Shown: piece by piece, positions 35,849 to 43,379 of the stretch
Layout of the letters: each line of letters begins with the position of its first letter
Position numbering within the stretch: position 1 is the first letter of the stretch
Source: Glo-17 sp964549735
GTDB lineage: Bacteria; Krumholzibacteriota; Krumholzibacteriia; LZORAL124-64-63
NCBI GenBank assembly: GCA_964549735.1
Contig: CAZJWO010000016.1
Span: 1 to 43,379, forward strand
Length of the DNA stretch: 43,379 bases
Direction: 5' to 3'
Made by a program: the position numbers and the translations under genes
Notes under the pieces: model-generated
Databases searched by the model: none
What the model saw: only the letters and a program-made list of their open reading frames with translations
What the model was told of the DNA's origin: nothing

Positions 35849-37393
35849 CTAGAACGGCGGGATCCCGTGCTTGCGCGCGGGCCGCGTCTCGTTCTTGGTC
35901 GCCGACACGTGGATCGCGTGCAACAGGAAATCGCGCGTCTGCTGCGGCTGGATGACCGCGTCGATGTGCCCGTCACGGGCGGCGATGAATGGATTGGCGA
36001 ACTTGTCCTGGTACTCCTTGATCTTCGCCTGGCGCATCGCGTCGGGATCGGACGCCTCGGTGATCTCCTTGCGGAAGATGATATTCGCCGCGCCCTCGGG
36101 CCCCATGACCGCGATCTCGGCATTCGGCCAGGCGAAGACGAAATCGGCGCCCAGGTGCCGCGAGCACATGGCGATGTAGCCGCCTCCGTAGGCCTTGCGG
36201 ATGATCACGGTGATCTTCGGCACGGTGGCCTCGCTGTAGGCGTACAGGATCTTCGCGCCGTGGCGGATCACGCCCGCGTGCTCCTGATCGACGCCCGGCA
36301 GGTATCCCGGCAGATCGACGAAGCTCACGAGCGGGATGTTGAAGGCGTCGCAGAAGCGGATGAAGCGGGCCGCCTTGTCCGAAGCGTCGACGTCCAGCAC
36401 GCCGGCCAGGTACGCCGGCTGATTGCCGATGACGCCGATCGTGCGGCCGTCGAGGCGCGCGAAACCGACGACGATGTTGCGCGCCCAGTGCTCCTGGACC
36501 TCGAAGAAGTCGCTGTCGTCGCAGGCCGCGCGCACGACGTCGCGTATATCATAGGGCTTGCGCGGGTCGTCCGGCACGATCGCCTCGATGCGCTGGCCCG
36601 GCCGCGGCTGGCGCGGCGGGAACGGATCGCTGGTCTTGCGATTGTTCCAGGGGATGAAGGTCACCAGGCGCTTGATCTGTTCGAAGCACTCCTGCTCGCT
36701 GGCGGCGAAGAAGTGCGCGTTGCCCGAGATCTCGGCCTGCACCCGCGCGCCGCCGAGATCCTCCATCGAGATCTCCTCGCCCAGGACGGTCTTGATGACC
36801 TCGGGACCGGTGATGAACATCTTGCTGATCTTGTCGACGACGAAGACGAAATCGGTCAGGGCCGGGCTGTAGACCGCGCCCCCGGCGCAGGGGCCGAGGA
36901 TGACCGAGATCTGGGGAATCACCCCCGAGGCGAGCGTGTTGCGGTAGAAGATCTCGCCGTAGCCGGCGAGCGAATTGACGCCCTCCTGGATGCGCGCGCC
37001 GCCCGAGTCGTTGATGCCGATGAGCGGCACGCCCATCTTCATGGCGTGGTCCATGATCTTGGTGATCTTGCGCGCGTGCGCCAGCCCCAGCGAGCCGCCG
37101 GCGACTGTGAAGTCCTGGGCGAACACGCACACCGGGAATCCCTGGACCGTGCCGGTGCCCGTCACGACGCCGTCGCCGGGCAGCGACTTGCCGGCCATGC
37201 CGAAGTCGCGGCAGCTGTGCTCGACGAAGAGGTCGTACTCGTGGAACGAATCGGGGTCGCAGATCATGGCGACGCGGTCGCGCGCCGTCAGCTTGCCCTG
37301 CGCGACCTGCTTCTGCACCGCCTTCTCTCCGCCGCCCATCATGAGGGCGCGGGTGCGCTGGATGAAATCGTGGATCCTCTGGCCGAGCGACAT
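35849..37393 (-). CDS. Acyl-CoA carboxylase beta subunit (carboxyltransferase, PccB-like)
   Basis: 514 residues, the usual size of propionyl- or methylmalonyl-type carboxyltransferases. Both crotonase-like halves are present: N-half GVPLIGINDSGGARIQEGV with GPCAGGAVYSPALTDF, and C-half VSFVDLPGYLPGVDQE with AYGGGYIAMCSRHLGADF. ATG 37393 was chosen for AAGGAGGG upstream; the frame extends to 37429 with no support. Acyl specificity cannot be read; propionyl-CoA is the commonest substrate for this type. Confidence 0.93.
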   Translation of the reverse strand: MSLGQRIHDFIQRTRALMMGGGEKAVQKQVAQGKLTARDRVAMICDPDSFHEYDLFVEHSCRDFGMAGKSLPGDGVVTGTGTVQGFPVCVFAQDFTVAGGSLGLAHARKITKIMDHAMKMGVPLIGINDSGGARIQEGVNSLAGYGEIFYRNTLASGVIPQISVILGPCAGGAVYSPALTDFVFVVDKISKMFITGPEVIKTVLGEEISMEDLGGARVQAEISGNAHFFAASEQECFEQIKRLVTFIPWNNRKTSDPFPPRQPRPGQRIEAIVPDDPRKPYDIRDVVRAACDDSDFFEVQEHWARNIVVGFARLDGRTIGVIGNQPAYLAGVLDVDASDKAARFIRFCDAFNIPLVSFVDLPGYLPGVDQEHAGVIRHGAKILYAYSEATVPKITVIIRKAYGGGYIAMCSRHLGADFVFAWPNAEIAVMGPEGAANIIFRKEITEASDPDAMRQAKIKEYQDKFANPFIAARDGHIDAVIQPQQTRDFLLHAIHVSATKNETRPARKHGIPPF

Positions 37394-37504
37394 GGCCGGG
37401 CCCTCCTTGCGCAGAGACTCGCCAAACACTAAAAGACCGGGTCGCAGCCCGGCTCGCCGCCGAAAATGTTAACGAACGAACAATGCACGAAGGACGGCTG
37501 GCGG

Positions 37505-39991
37505 TCAAGCGCTCTCGGCCAGCTTGCGTTCGATGGCGGTCCCGCCCAGCGGCCGCGCGAAGTGGAAGCCCTGCACCATCGGGCAGTCGAGCTCGCGCAG
37601 CACCGCGGCCTGCGCGGCGGTCTCGACACCTTCGGCGACGACATCCAGGCCGAGGCTTCTGCCCAGGCCGATGATCGCCGCGGCGATCGCGGCGTTGCGC
37701 GGATCGCGGTCGATGTCGCGCACGAACGCCCGATCCAGCTTCAAGCGATTGACCGGCAGCCTCTTGAGGTAGCTGAGCGAGGAGTAGCCGGCCCCGAAGT
37801 CGTCGATCGTCAGGCCCACGCCGTCGGCGCGCAGCGCCTCGATCGTGGTGACGGCGAGTTCGGCGTCGTGCATCAGCACGCTCTCGGTGATCTCCAGCTC
37901 CAGATGCCGCGCCGGCAGGCCCGTCTCGGCCAGGATGCCGCGCACCATTTCGACGAGGTCGGGCTCGGCGAACTGCCGCCCCGAGAGGTTGACGGCCACG
38001 CGCAGGTCCGGGTAGCCGGCCGCCAGCCATTCCTTGACCTGGGCGCAGGCCGTGCGCAGGGTCCAGGCGCCGATCTCGTGGATCAGGCCGGTGTCCTCGG
38101 CCAACCCGACGAAACGCGACGGCATGATGACGCCCTGCTCCGGATGGCGCCAGCGCAGCAGCGCTTCGACCCCCTCGAGGCGCCCGGTGGCGAGCCGATA
38201 TTGCGGCTGGTAGACGATCTCGAATTCCTGCCGTTCGCTGGCCTGGCGCAAGCCAGCCTCGAGCCGCATGCGTTCGATCGCCCGCCGGTGCATGTCCTCG
38301 CTGAAGAACTGATAGCGGTTGCGCCCGCGGGCTTTCGCGGCGTACATCGCCATGTCGGCGTGCTTCAGCAGGGTGCTGACCGTCTCGCCGTCGTCGGGGA
38401 AGAACGCGATGCCGATCGACGGCGTGGTGTAGACCTCGTGGCCTTCGAGGTCGAACGGTCGGGCCAGCTGCTCCTTGATCTTGCGGGCCACCATGACCGC
38501 GTCGCGGTCGGATTTGACGGCCGGCAGCAGCAGCACGAACTCATCGCCGCCCAACCGGCTGAGGGTATCGCCCTGCCGGATGCAGGCCGACAGCCGCTCG
38601 GCGATCCCCTGCAGCAGCAGGTCGCCCTTGTCGTGCCCGAGGGAGTCGTTGACGTCCTTGAAGTTGTCCAGATCGCAGAAGAGCAGCGCGGCGCGCCGCT
38701 CCGCGCGTTTGGCCGCCGACAGGGTGCGCCGAAGCTGTTCCAGGAAAAAGGTGCGGTTGGGCAGCTTGGTCAGCGCGTCGTAGTAGGCGATGCGCCGGAT
38801 CTCCTCCTCGCTGCGCTTGCGCTGGGAGATGTCGGTGACCGAGCCGATGAACCGGCTGGGCTGCCGGCGCTCGTCGATGACCGGTTCGACCTGCATGAGC
38901 ACCCAGGCCGTCTGTCCGTGCGGGCGCCGGAAGCGGCATTCGGTGCGGAACACCTGCGCCTTGGCGGCCGCGAGCCGCCAGTTCGCCGCCACGGCCTCCT
39001 GCTCGTCCGGATGCACGGCCGCCAGCCAGCCGTCGCTGGCCGCCTGGCTGGCGGTCAGGCCCGTGATCTCCCGCCAGCGGCGGTTGACGTACCGGCAGCG
39101 GCTCTCCTGGTCGCACTGGAAGATGCCGACCGGCGAGGCTTCGGCCATGATCTGATACCGGCGTTCGCTCTCGCGCAGCGCGTCCTCGGCGAGCTTGCGC
39201 TCGGTCACGTCCTGAACGGTCGAGATCATCAGCCCGTGTTCGGGCAGCGGCGTGTTGACAGCCTGGAGATAGCGCAGCGAACCGTCGTGCCCCCGCACCT
39301 GGATGTCGTCCCACTGCATGCGCTCGACCCAGCCATCGCCGAAGTCCTTCAGGAACCGTTGCTGGAGCGCCTGGCGCTGCTCGCAGTCGGGACACAGGCG
39401 ATCCAGGAATCCGACGAGATCGCAAGCGCCGTCGCCGCTCGAGGCGCCGTAGAGTTCGCGGAAGCGCGCGTTGACGTAGCCGACGACGCTCATGTCCAGC
39501 GAATTGACCGCCAGGCCGATCGGCAGGTTCTCGAGCACCTTCTCGATGAAGAGGTTGCGCCGGCGCAGCTCTGCCTGCAGCGCGAGTTCCTGATGATCGG
39601 CCGGCAGGAAGAAGCCGACAAGCCCGTTGACCGCGCCGCCGGCGCCGTGCATGGCGGAATAACGGCACGTGAAGGCGCGTGGCGCCTCGTCGACCAGCGT
39701 CAGATCGAGCTGGCGCCAGACGACGCGGTCGTCCTGCCGCGCCAGATCGGCGAACAGGCCCCGCAGGGCGGCGCGCTCCTGGTCGGCCAGACCGGGCAAC
39801 GGACGGCCGATCAATGCCTCGACCGGCGCGCCGAGCAGGCGGCTCATCTGGGGATTCGCCGCCACGACCCGCCCATCGGCATCGAGCGCGACGACGGCCA
39901 GCGGGAGTTCCGCGATGAGCGCGCAACCCAATCGATCGCAGGAGCCGCCCGCGGCGGCCGGATCCTGTTGTCTACGCGGCTGCGGATCCAT
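37505..39991 (-). CDS. PAS-PAS-PAS-GGDEF-EAL cyclic-di-GMP signalling protein
   Basis: 828 residues. Three PAS-like sensor domains (about 25-130, 145-270 and 273-395) precede a GGDEF domain (intact GGDEF 481-485, inhibitory I-site Arg472-x-x-Asp475) and an EAL domain (EAL 609-611 in EALLRWRHPE; also NLSGRQF, ELEITES, IDDFGAGYSSLSYL, QGFHFARP). Both catalytic motifs look complete, so it may both make and degrade c-di-GMP. No membrane segment, so cytosolic. ATG 39991 has GGAGG upstream. Confidence 0.93.
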   Translation of the reverse strand: MDPQPRRQQDPAAAGGSCDRLGCALIAELPLAVVALDADGRVVAANPQMSRLLGAPVEALIGRPLPGLADQERAALRGLFADLARQDDRVVWRQLDLTLVDEAPRAFTCRYSAMHGAGGAVNGLVGFFLPADHQELALQAELRRRNLFIEKVLENLPIGLAVNSLDMSVVGYVNARFRELYGASSGDGACDLVGFLDRLCPDCEQRQALQQRFLKDFGDGWVERMQWDDIQVRGHDGSLRYLQAVNTPLPEHGLMISTVQDVTERKLAEDALRESERRYQIMAEASPVGIFQCDQESRCRYVNRRWREITGLTASQAASDGWLAAVHPDEQEAVAANWRLAAAKAQVFRTECRFRRPHGQTAWVLMQVEPVIDERRQPSRFIGSVTDISQRKRSEEEIRRIAYYDALTKLPNRTFFLEQLRRTLSAAKRAERRAALLFCDLDNFKDVNDSLGHDKGDLLLQGIAERLSACIRQGDTLSRLGGDEFVLLLPAVKSDRDAVMVARKIKEQLARPFDLEGHEVYTTPSIGIAFFPDDGETVSTLLKHADMAMYAAKARGRNRYQFFSEDMHRRAIERMRLEAGLRQASERQEFEIVYQPQYRLATGRLEGVEALLRWRHPEQGVIMPSRFVGLAEDTGLIHEIGAWTLRTACAQVKEWLAAGYPDLRVAVNLSGRQFAEPDLVEMVRGILAETGLPARHLELEITESVLMHDAELAVTTIEALRADGVGLTIDDFGAGYSSLSYLKRLPVNRLKLDRAFVRDIDRDPRNAAIAAAIIGLGRSLGLDVVAEGVETAAQAAVLRELDCPMVQGFHFARPLGGTAIERKLAESA

Positions 39992-40150
39992 CCGCTCGCG
40001 CCTCCTCGCCAAACGTCCCGGACCTGGCCGCGCGACGTGCAGCCGTCCGACCGCGCGGCGTCGGCACATGCGAGACCGCCGGTCCGCACCACCCAATAAA
40101 CAGCAATTCGCAACGAACGCCCAACCCCGGGCAAACGTTCCCGCCTGCCT

Positions 40151-43100
40151 TCAGCGGGCGGCTTCGGGACGGCGCGGGCTGGGCTGCGGGGCGAGCCGTG
40201 CGCGGTCGGCCGCATCCAGCATGAGCTGCACCGCTTGTTCGAGTTGCGGATCCTCGCCGGCCAGCAGCTGCGCCGGACCGAGCTCGACCAGGTGGTCCGG
40301 CACGCAGCCACCGTGTTCCTGGTTGCGATCGTTCCGCTCGGAGCGCCGCGCGTCTCCCCAGACGTACCAGCCGCGCATCGGCAGCCGGATCCAGCCGCCA
40401 TCCAGCGTGGTCCACCCGCTGGTGGAGATCACGTTGCCGCCGGTCGTCTGGCCGACGACCGGGCCGCGGCCGATCGTCTGGATGGCATGGCTGAAGATCT
40501 CGGCGTTCGAGTAGCTGCTCTCGTCGCAGATGACCGCGATGGGCTTGCGCCAACGTTGCAACGGCAGGCGCTCGGCGTCCGGATAGCCGATTTCGCCGCC
40601 GCGCGGGATCGTGTAGGCGTGCACGGGCTGCGTCAGGATGGTCAGCAGCAGGTCGGTGGTCCACCCGCCGCCGTTCCAGCGCACGTCGATGACCAGCGCT
40701 TCCTTGCCCTGCGCCGCGGCGTAGAGGTCGCGCTCGAACAACTCGACCTGGGGCCGGCCCATGCCCTGGATGTGGATGTAGCCGACGCGCCCGTCCGCGA
40801 GCGCCTCGACGCGATCCCGCATCGACTTGACGTCCGCCTCGTAGATGCGCTGGCGGATCTCCCGCCACGCGACCGGACGCACCTCGACCTCGCGCTCCGT
40901 GGCGCCGCGCCGCGTCGCCAGCAGCACCGGGTCGCCGCCGGCCGCCATGATCGGCGCGTGCAGGTCGGCGTCGCGTCCGACCGGCACGCCATCGACCGCG
41001 AGCAGCAGATCGCCGGGCGCGATCGCCACGGCGACCAGGTCCGCCGGACCGTGCGGTACGACGCGCGCCACGCGCAGGCCCGGACCCGCGTGCGCGGGAT
41101 CGATCTCTAGCCCCAGCCACCCCGCGTCGGTGCGCTCGGCGCGGCCACCCGGAGAATAGCCCATGTGCGAGGCGTTCAGGCTGCCGAGCATGATGTTCAT
41201 GACGTCGGCGAAGTCCTGGTCGTGGTCGACGCCGGCCGCCAGGCGCAAGGCCTCGGCACGCTGGGCCGGCCAGTCGATCCCGTGCAGGAGAGGGTCGTAG
41301 AACTCGTCGCGCAGGCGGCGCCAGCCCTCTTCGACCACCTGCCGGCGCAGCGCCACGCGGTCGGTCGTCAAGCGCGCCTGGAACGAGGTCGTCTTCAGCT
41401 CGCCGCCGTCCAGCGGCACGCGAGCCGGGCGGCCCTCGCGCAGCAGCCAGACCGTCTTGCCGTCGTCGGCCAACGACGCCGCCTGATCGCCGGCGCCGCC
41501 GGTGGTCAGCGCCTTGCGATCCTCGCCGAAGCGGTCGACCGTGTAGAGGTCGCGCTTACCGCCGATATCGGCGCCGAAGACGATGCGGTCGCCCTGCGGA
41601 TGGATCGCCACGGCGCGTTCGTCGCCCGGCAGATCGGTCAGCCGGCGCACGCGCAGGTGGATGCCGTCGAGGTCGATGCGGATGGGGGCGACGGCGCCGG
41701 TCTTGGCGCGGTCCTGCTTGTCGTTCTTCTTCTTGCCTTCCTTCCGGCCGTCCTTGGCGGACTCGCCGGCGGTCGCGGGCTTCGCGTCGCGGGTCTTCTC
41801 CCAGATCTTCCATTGCTCGCGCGAGCGCTCGTGATCTTCGCGCGTCAAATAGCAGAAGAGGACGTCGTTCTGCTTGCCGTAGCGACGGCTGGTCCAGGCG
41901 AGCATGGTGCCCGCCTCGTTCCAGACCGGGCCGCCGTCGTGATCGGGGTGTTGGCTGACGTTGACCGCGGGGCCGCCGTCAGCCGGCACCAGCCAGACGT
42001 TGCGGCTGTAGGTGGGACCGCCGGCGACGGCGTACGCCAGCCAGCGGCTGTCCGGCGACCACACCGCCTCCGGACCGTCCCAACCCTCGTGCAGGATGCG
42101 GCGATTGCGGCCGTCGGCATCGATCACCGCCAGCGCGCCGGTTCCGTGCACATAGGCCAGACGCGAGCCGTCCGGCGACCAGACCGGACGGCGGCAGTCG
42201 ATCCCCGGCGGCGTCAACCAGATGAAGCGATGGCGGCGGGCCGTGCGCAGCAGCCGGGTCGCCGGATCGTCGCTGACGATCAGACCGATCCGGCTATAGG
42301 GCAGCCCCTCGTGCTGCTCGCGATCGCTGACCACGACCAGCGTGTCGGCGCTGCCCGGACGGAAGGCGACCTCGCTGTCGCGCCATGGCGACGGCAGGAC
42401 GACGGTCGCCCGTCCCTCCAGTTCGCGATGCACCAGCACGACGTCGCCGCGCACGACCATGGCGATCTCGTCGCCACCGGCGGCGATGGATAGTTCGTCG
42501 GCATCCTTCGTGACGACCTCGGTCGTCTCGCGGGGCCGGATCTCGTCGGCGGCGATGGTGACCTCCAGTCGGCGCAGCGTCTCGTCGGCGAGTTCCAGGA
42601 CGTAGAGGCCATCGCCTGCCTCGCACACCAGTCGGCTGCCGTCTCGGCTGATGCGGGCGGTGCGCACCCCCAGTCCGTCGCGGAAATCGGTCAGGCGGCG
42701 CCGGCCGGTCGTGTCGAGGTTCTGGCGCCAGATGTTGAAGGCGTGCGTCTCGTCGCACTCGCCGCGCCAGAAGAGGACATCGCCGGGCCCCCACATGGGA
42801 TCCGTGTCGTAGCCCGGTCCGTCGGTCAATCTGCGGGGCGGTTGCCCGGGTTCGTGGAGCCAGATGTCCGCCTGGTAGGTTCCGCGGTAGCCGACGCGCC
42901 CGAAGCGCGCGTCGCCGACGGCCAGCAGGAAACGCCGCCCATCGGGATGCACCGCCGCTTCCTCGGCGAAGAGATCGAACGCCCGCAACGGCGTGCCGCC
43001 GGCGGCGGCGACCTCGTAGATCTGCGGGCGCACCGGATAGCGCCAAGGGCGGGCGCTGCTGAAGTAGATGCGCTCGCCGTCCGGGCTGAACTCGTGCGGC

Positions 43101-43379
43101 AGGTCGCGCGATGGCGCGTGGGTGATGCGCACGGGCCGACCGCCCGACGCCGGCATGACGTAGACATCGAAGCTGCCCTCGCGGTCCGACGCGAACGCCA
43201 GCCGCTCGCCGTCCGGCGAGAAGACGGGATCGCGGTGATACGCCGGATGCGCGGTCAAACGCTCGGCGCGACCTCCTGCGGCCGCCACGCGCCAAAGATC
43301 GCCCTGACAGCTGAAGACCACGACGGCGCCGTCCGGCGAAAGGGCAGGATACCGCGGGAAGAACGCGGGCTCGGCGGCG
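40151..43379 (-). CDS. Tricorn-like S41 protease with beta-propeller repeats, 5'-truncated
   Basis: At least 1075 residues, open through the right edge of the window, so the signal and start are missing. The N-terminal ~660 residues contain PD40/WD40-like propeller repeats (many SPDG motifs) in two groups. Then come a helical linker, a PDZ-like domain (GDLLLAVDGVPV) and the S41 core: NASHMGY and the nucleophile Ser in ESSYSNAEI. This resembles tricorn protease, which degrades oligopeptides. An unusual Lys-rich insert (KEGKKKNDKQDRAK) separates the propeller groups. Domain order supports a cytosolic or periplasmic peptidase. Confidence 0.9.
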   Translation of the reverse strand, partial: AAEPAFFPRYPALSPDGAVVVFSCQGDLWRVAAAGGRAERLTAHPAYHRDPVFSPDGERLAFASDREGSFDVYVMPASGGRPVRITHAPSRDLPHEFSPDGERIYFSSARPWRYPVRPQIYEVAAAGGTPLRAFDLFAEEAAVHPDGRRFLLAVGDARFGRVGYRGTYQADIWLHEPGQPPRRLTDGPGYDTDPMWGPGDVLFWRGECDETHAFNIWRQNLDTTGRRRLTDFRDGLGVRTARISRDGSRLVCEAGDGLYVLELADETLRRLEVTIAADEIRPRETTEVVTKDADELSIAAGGDEIAMVVRGDVVLVHRELEGRATVVLPSPWRDSEVAFRPGSADTLVVVSDREQHEGLPYSRIGLIVSDDPATRLLRTARRHRFIWLTPPGIDCRRPVWSPDGSRLAYVHGTGALAVIDADGRNRRILHEGWDGPEAVWSPDSRWLAYAVAGGPTYSRNVWLVPADGGPAVNVSQHPDHDGGPVWNEAGTMLAWTSRRYGKQNDVLFCYLTREDHERSREQWKIWEKTRDAKPATAGESAKDGRKEGKKKNDKQDRAKTGAVAPIRIDLDGIHLRVRRLTDLPGDERAVAIHPQGDRIVFGADIGGKRDLYTVDRFGEDRKALTTGGAGDQAASLADDGKTVWLLREGRPARVPLDGGELKTTSFQARLTTDRVALRRQVVEEGWRRLRDEFYDPLLHGIDWPAQRAEALRLAAGVDHDQDFADVMNIMLGSLNASHMGYSPGGRAERTDAGWLGLEIDPAHAGPGLRVARVVPHGPADLVAVAIAPGDLLLAVDGVPVGRDADLHAPIMAAGGDPVLLATRRGATEREVEVRPVAWREIRQRIYEADVKSMRDRVEALADGRVGYIHIQGMGRPQVELFERDLYAAAQGKEALVIDVRWNGGGWTTDLLLTILTQPVHAYTIPRGGEIGYPDAERLPLQRWRKPIAVICDESSYSNAEIFSHAIQTIGRGPVVGQTTGGNVISTSGWTTLDGGWIRLPMRGWYVWGDARRSERNDRNQEHGGCVPDHLVELGPAQLLAGEDPQLEQAVQLMLDAADRARLAPQPSPRRPEAAR

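Overview
The window is a high-G+C (about two-thirds G+C by eye) chromosomal fragment from an uncultivated Gram-negative bacterium, almost certainly a metagenome contig. Bases 1-46 are not biological: they are an Illumina TruSeq dual-index adapter, so the left edge is a contig end. The first protein ends in a FlgD-Ig/type-A sorting-like domain with an NFPNPFNPSTTIRF motif. Together with formylglycine-enzyme-like lipoproteins carrying PEGA-like repeats, an outer-membrane MtrB-like barrel and many lipoproteins, this suggests a member of the FCB group or a nearby candidate phylum (Eisenbacteria or Krumholzibacteria type). No rRNA or tRNA gene was seen, so the placement is inference.

Layout. 47-2127: C-terminal part of a secreted S8 protease with a beta-helix. 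2263-5872: queF facing a translationally coupled minus-strand operon (nitronate monooxygenase-like protein, queG, AmrS-type radical SAM enzyme). 6152-12577: a redox island on the plus strand with a decaheme MtrA/DmsE-type cytochrome, an MtrB/PioB-type porin, a TetR regulator, a multiheme lipoprotein cytochrome interrupted by one in-frame UGA, and a tandem-rhodanese lipoprotein. 12710-16537: an HD hydrolase, a DUF2064 protein, two zinc peptidases (YgjP-like, MtfA-like) and a DUF4197 lipoprotein. 16686-19473: a purine/pyrimidine salvage operon (udk-hpt-guaB). 19587-23718: acpS, an AcsA-like acetyl-CoA synthetase, a stand-alone acyl carrier protein, a Kbl-type oxoamine synthase and a small unknown protein. 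23783-27877: a NupC-type nucleoside transporter, a thioesterase, an RG-rich SpoU methyltransferase and a dGTPase-like HD protein. 27974-32535: two paralogous lipoproteins with formylglycine-enzyme domains, the second frameshifted at a C8/G8 run in a conspicuously lower-G+C tract. 32746-43379: an M50 protease with CBS domains, a DsbD-alpha-like protein and a redoxin, a biotin carrier plus carboxyltransferase pair, a PAS-GGDEF-EAL protein, and a tricorn-like protease running off the right edge.

How it fits together. The most interesting block is 6152-12577: periplasmic decaheme cytochrome plus outer-membrane porin is the core of a trans-outer-membrane electron conduit, and the TetR gene overlaps the 14-heme-motif lipoprotein cytochrome, followed by a rhodanese lipoprotein. 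The cytochrome gene is intact except for a UGA at codon 71. The signal peptide lies before the UGA and nearly all haem sites after it, and a hairpin downstream fits the general geometry of a bacterial SECIS. Either a selenocysteine is inserted, or a Trp codon has mutated. Convergent gene pairs are separated by GC-rich hairpins, several with very long stems.
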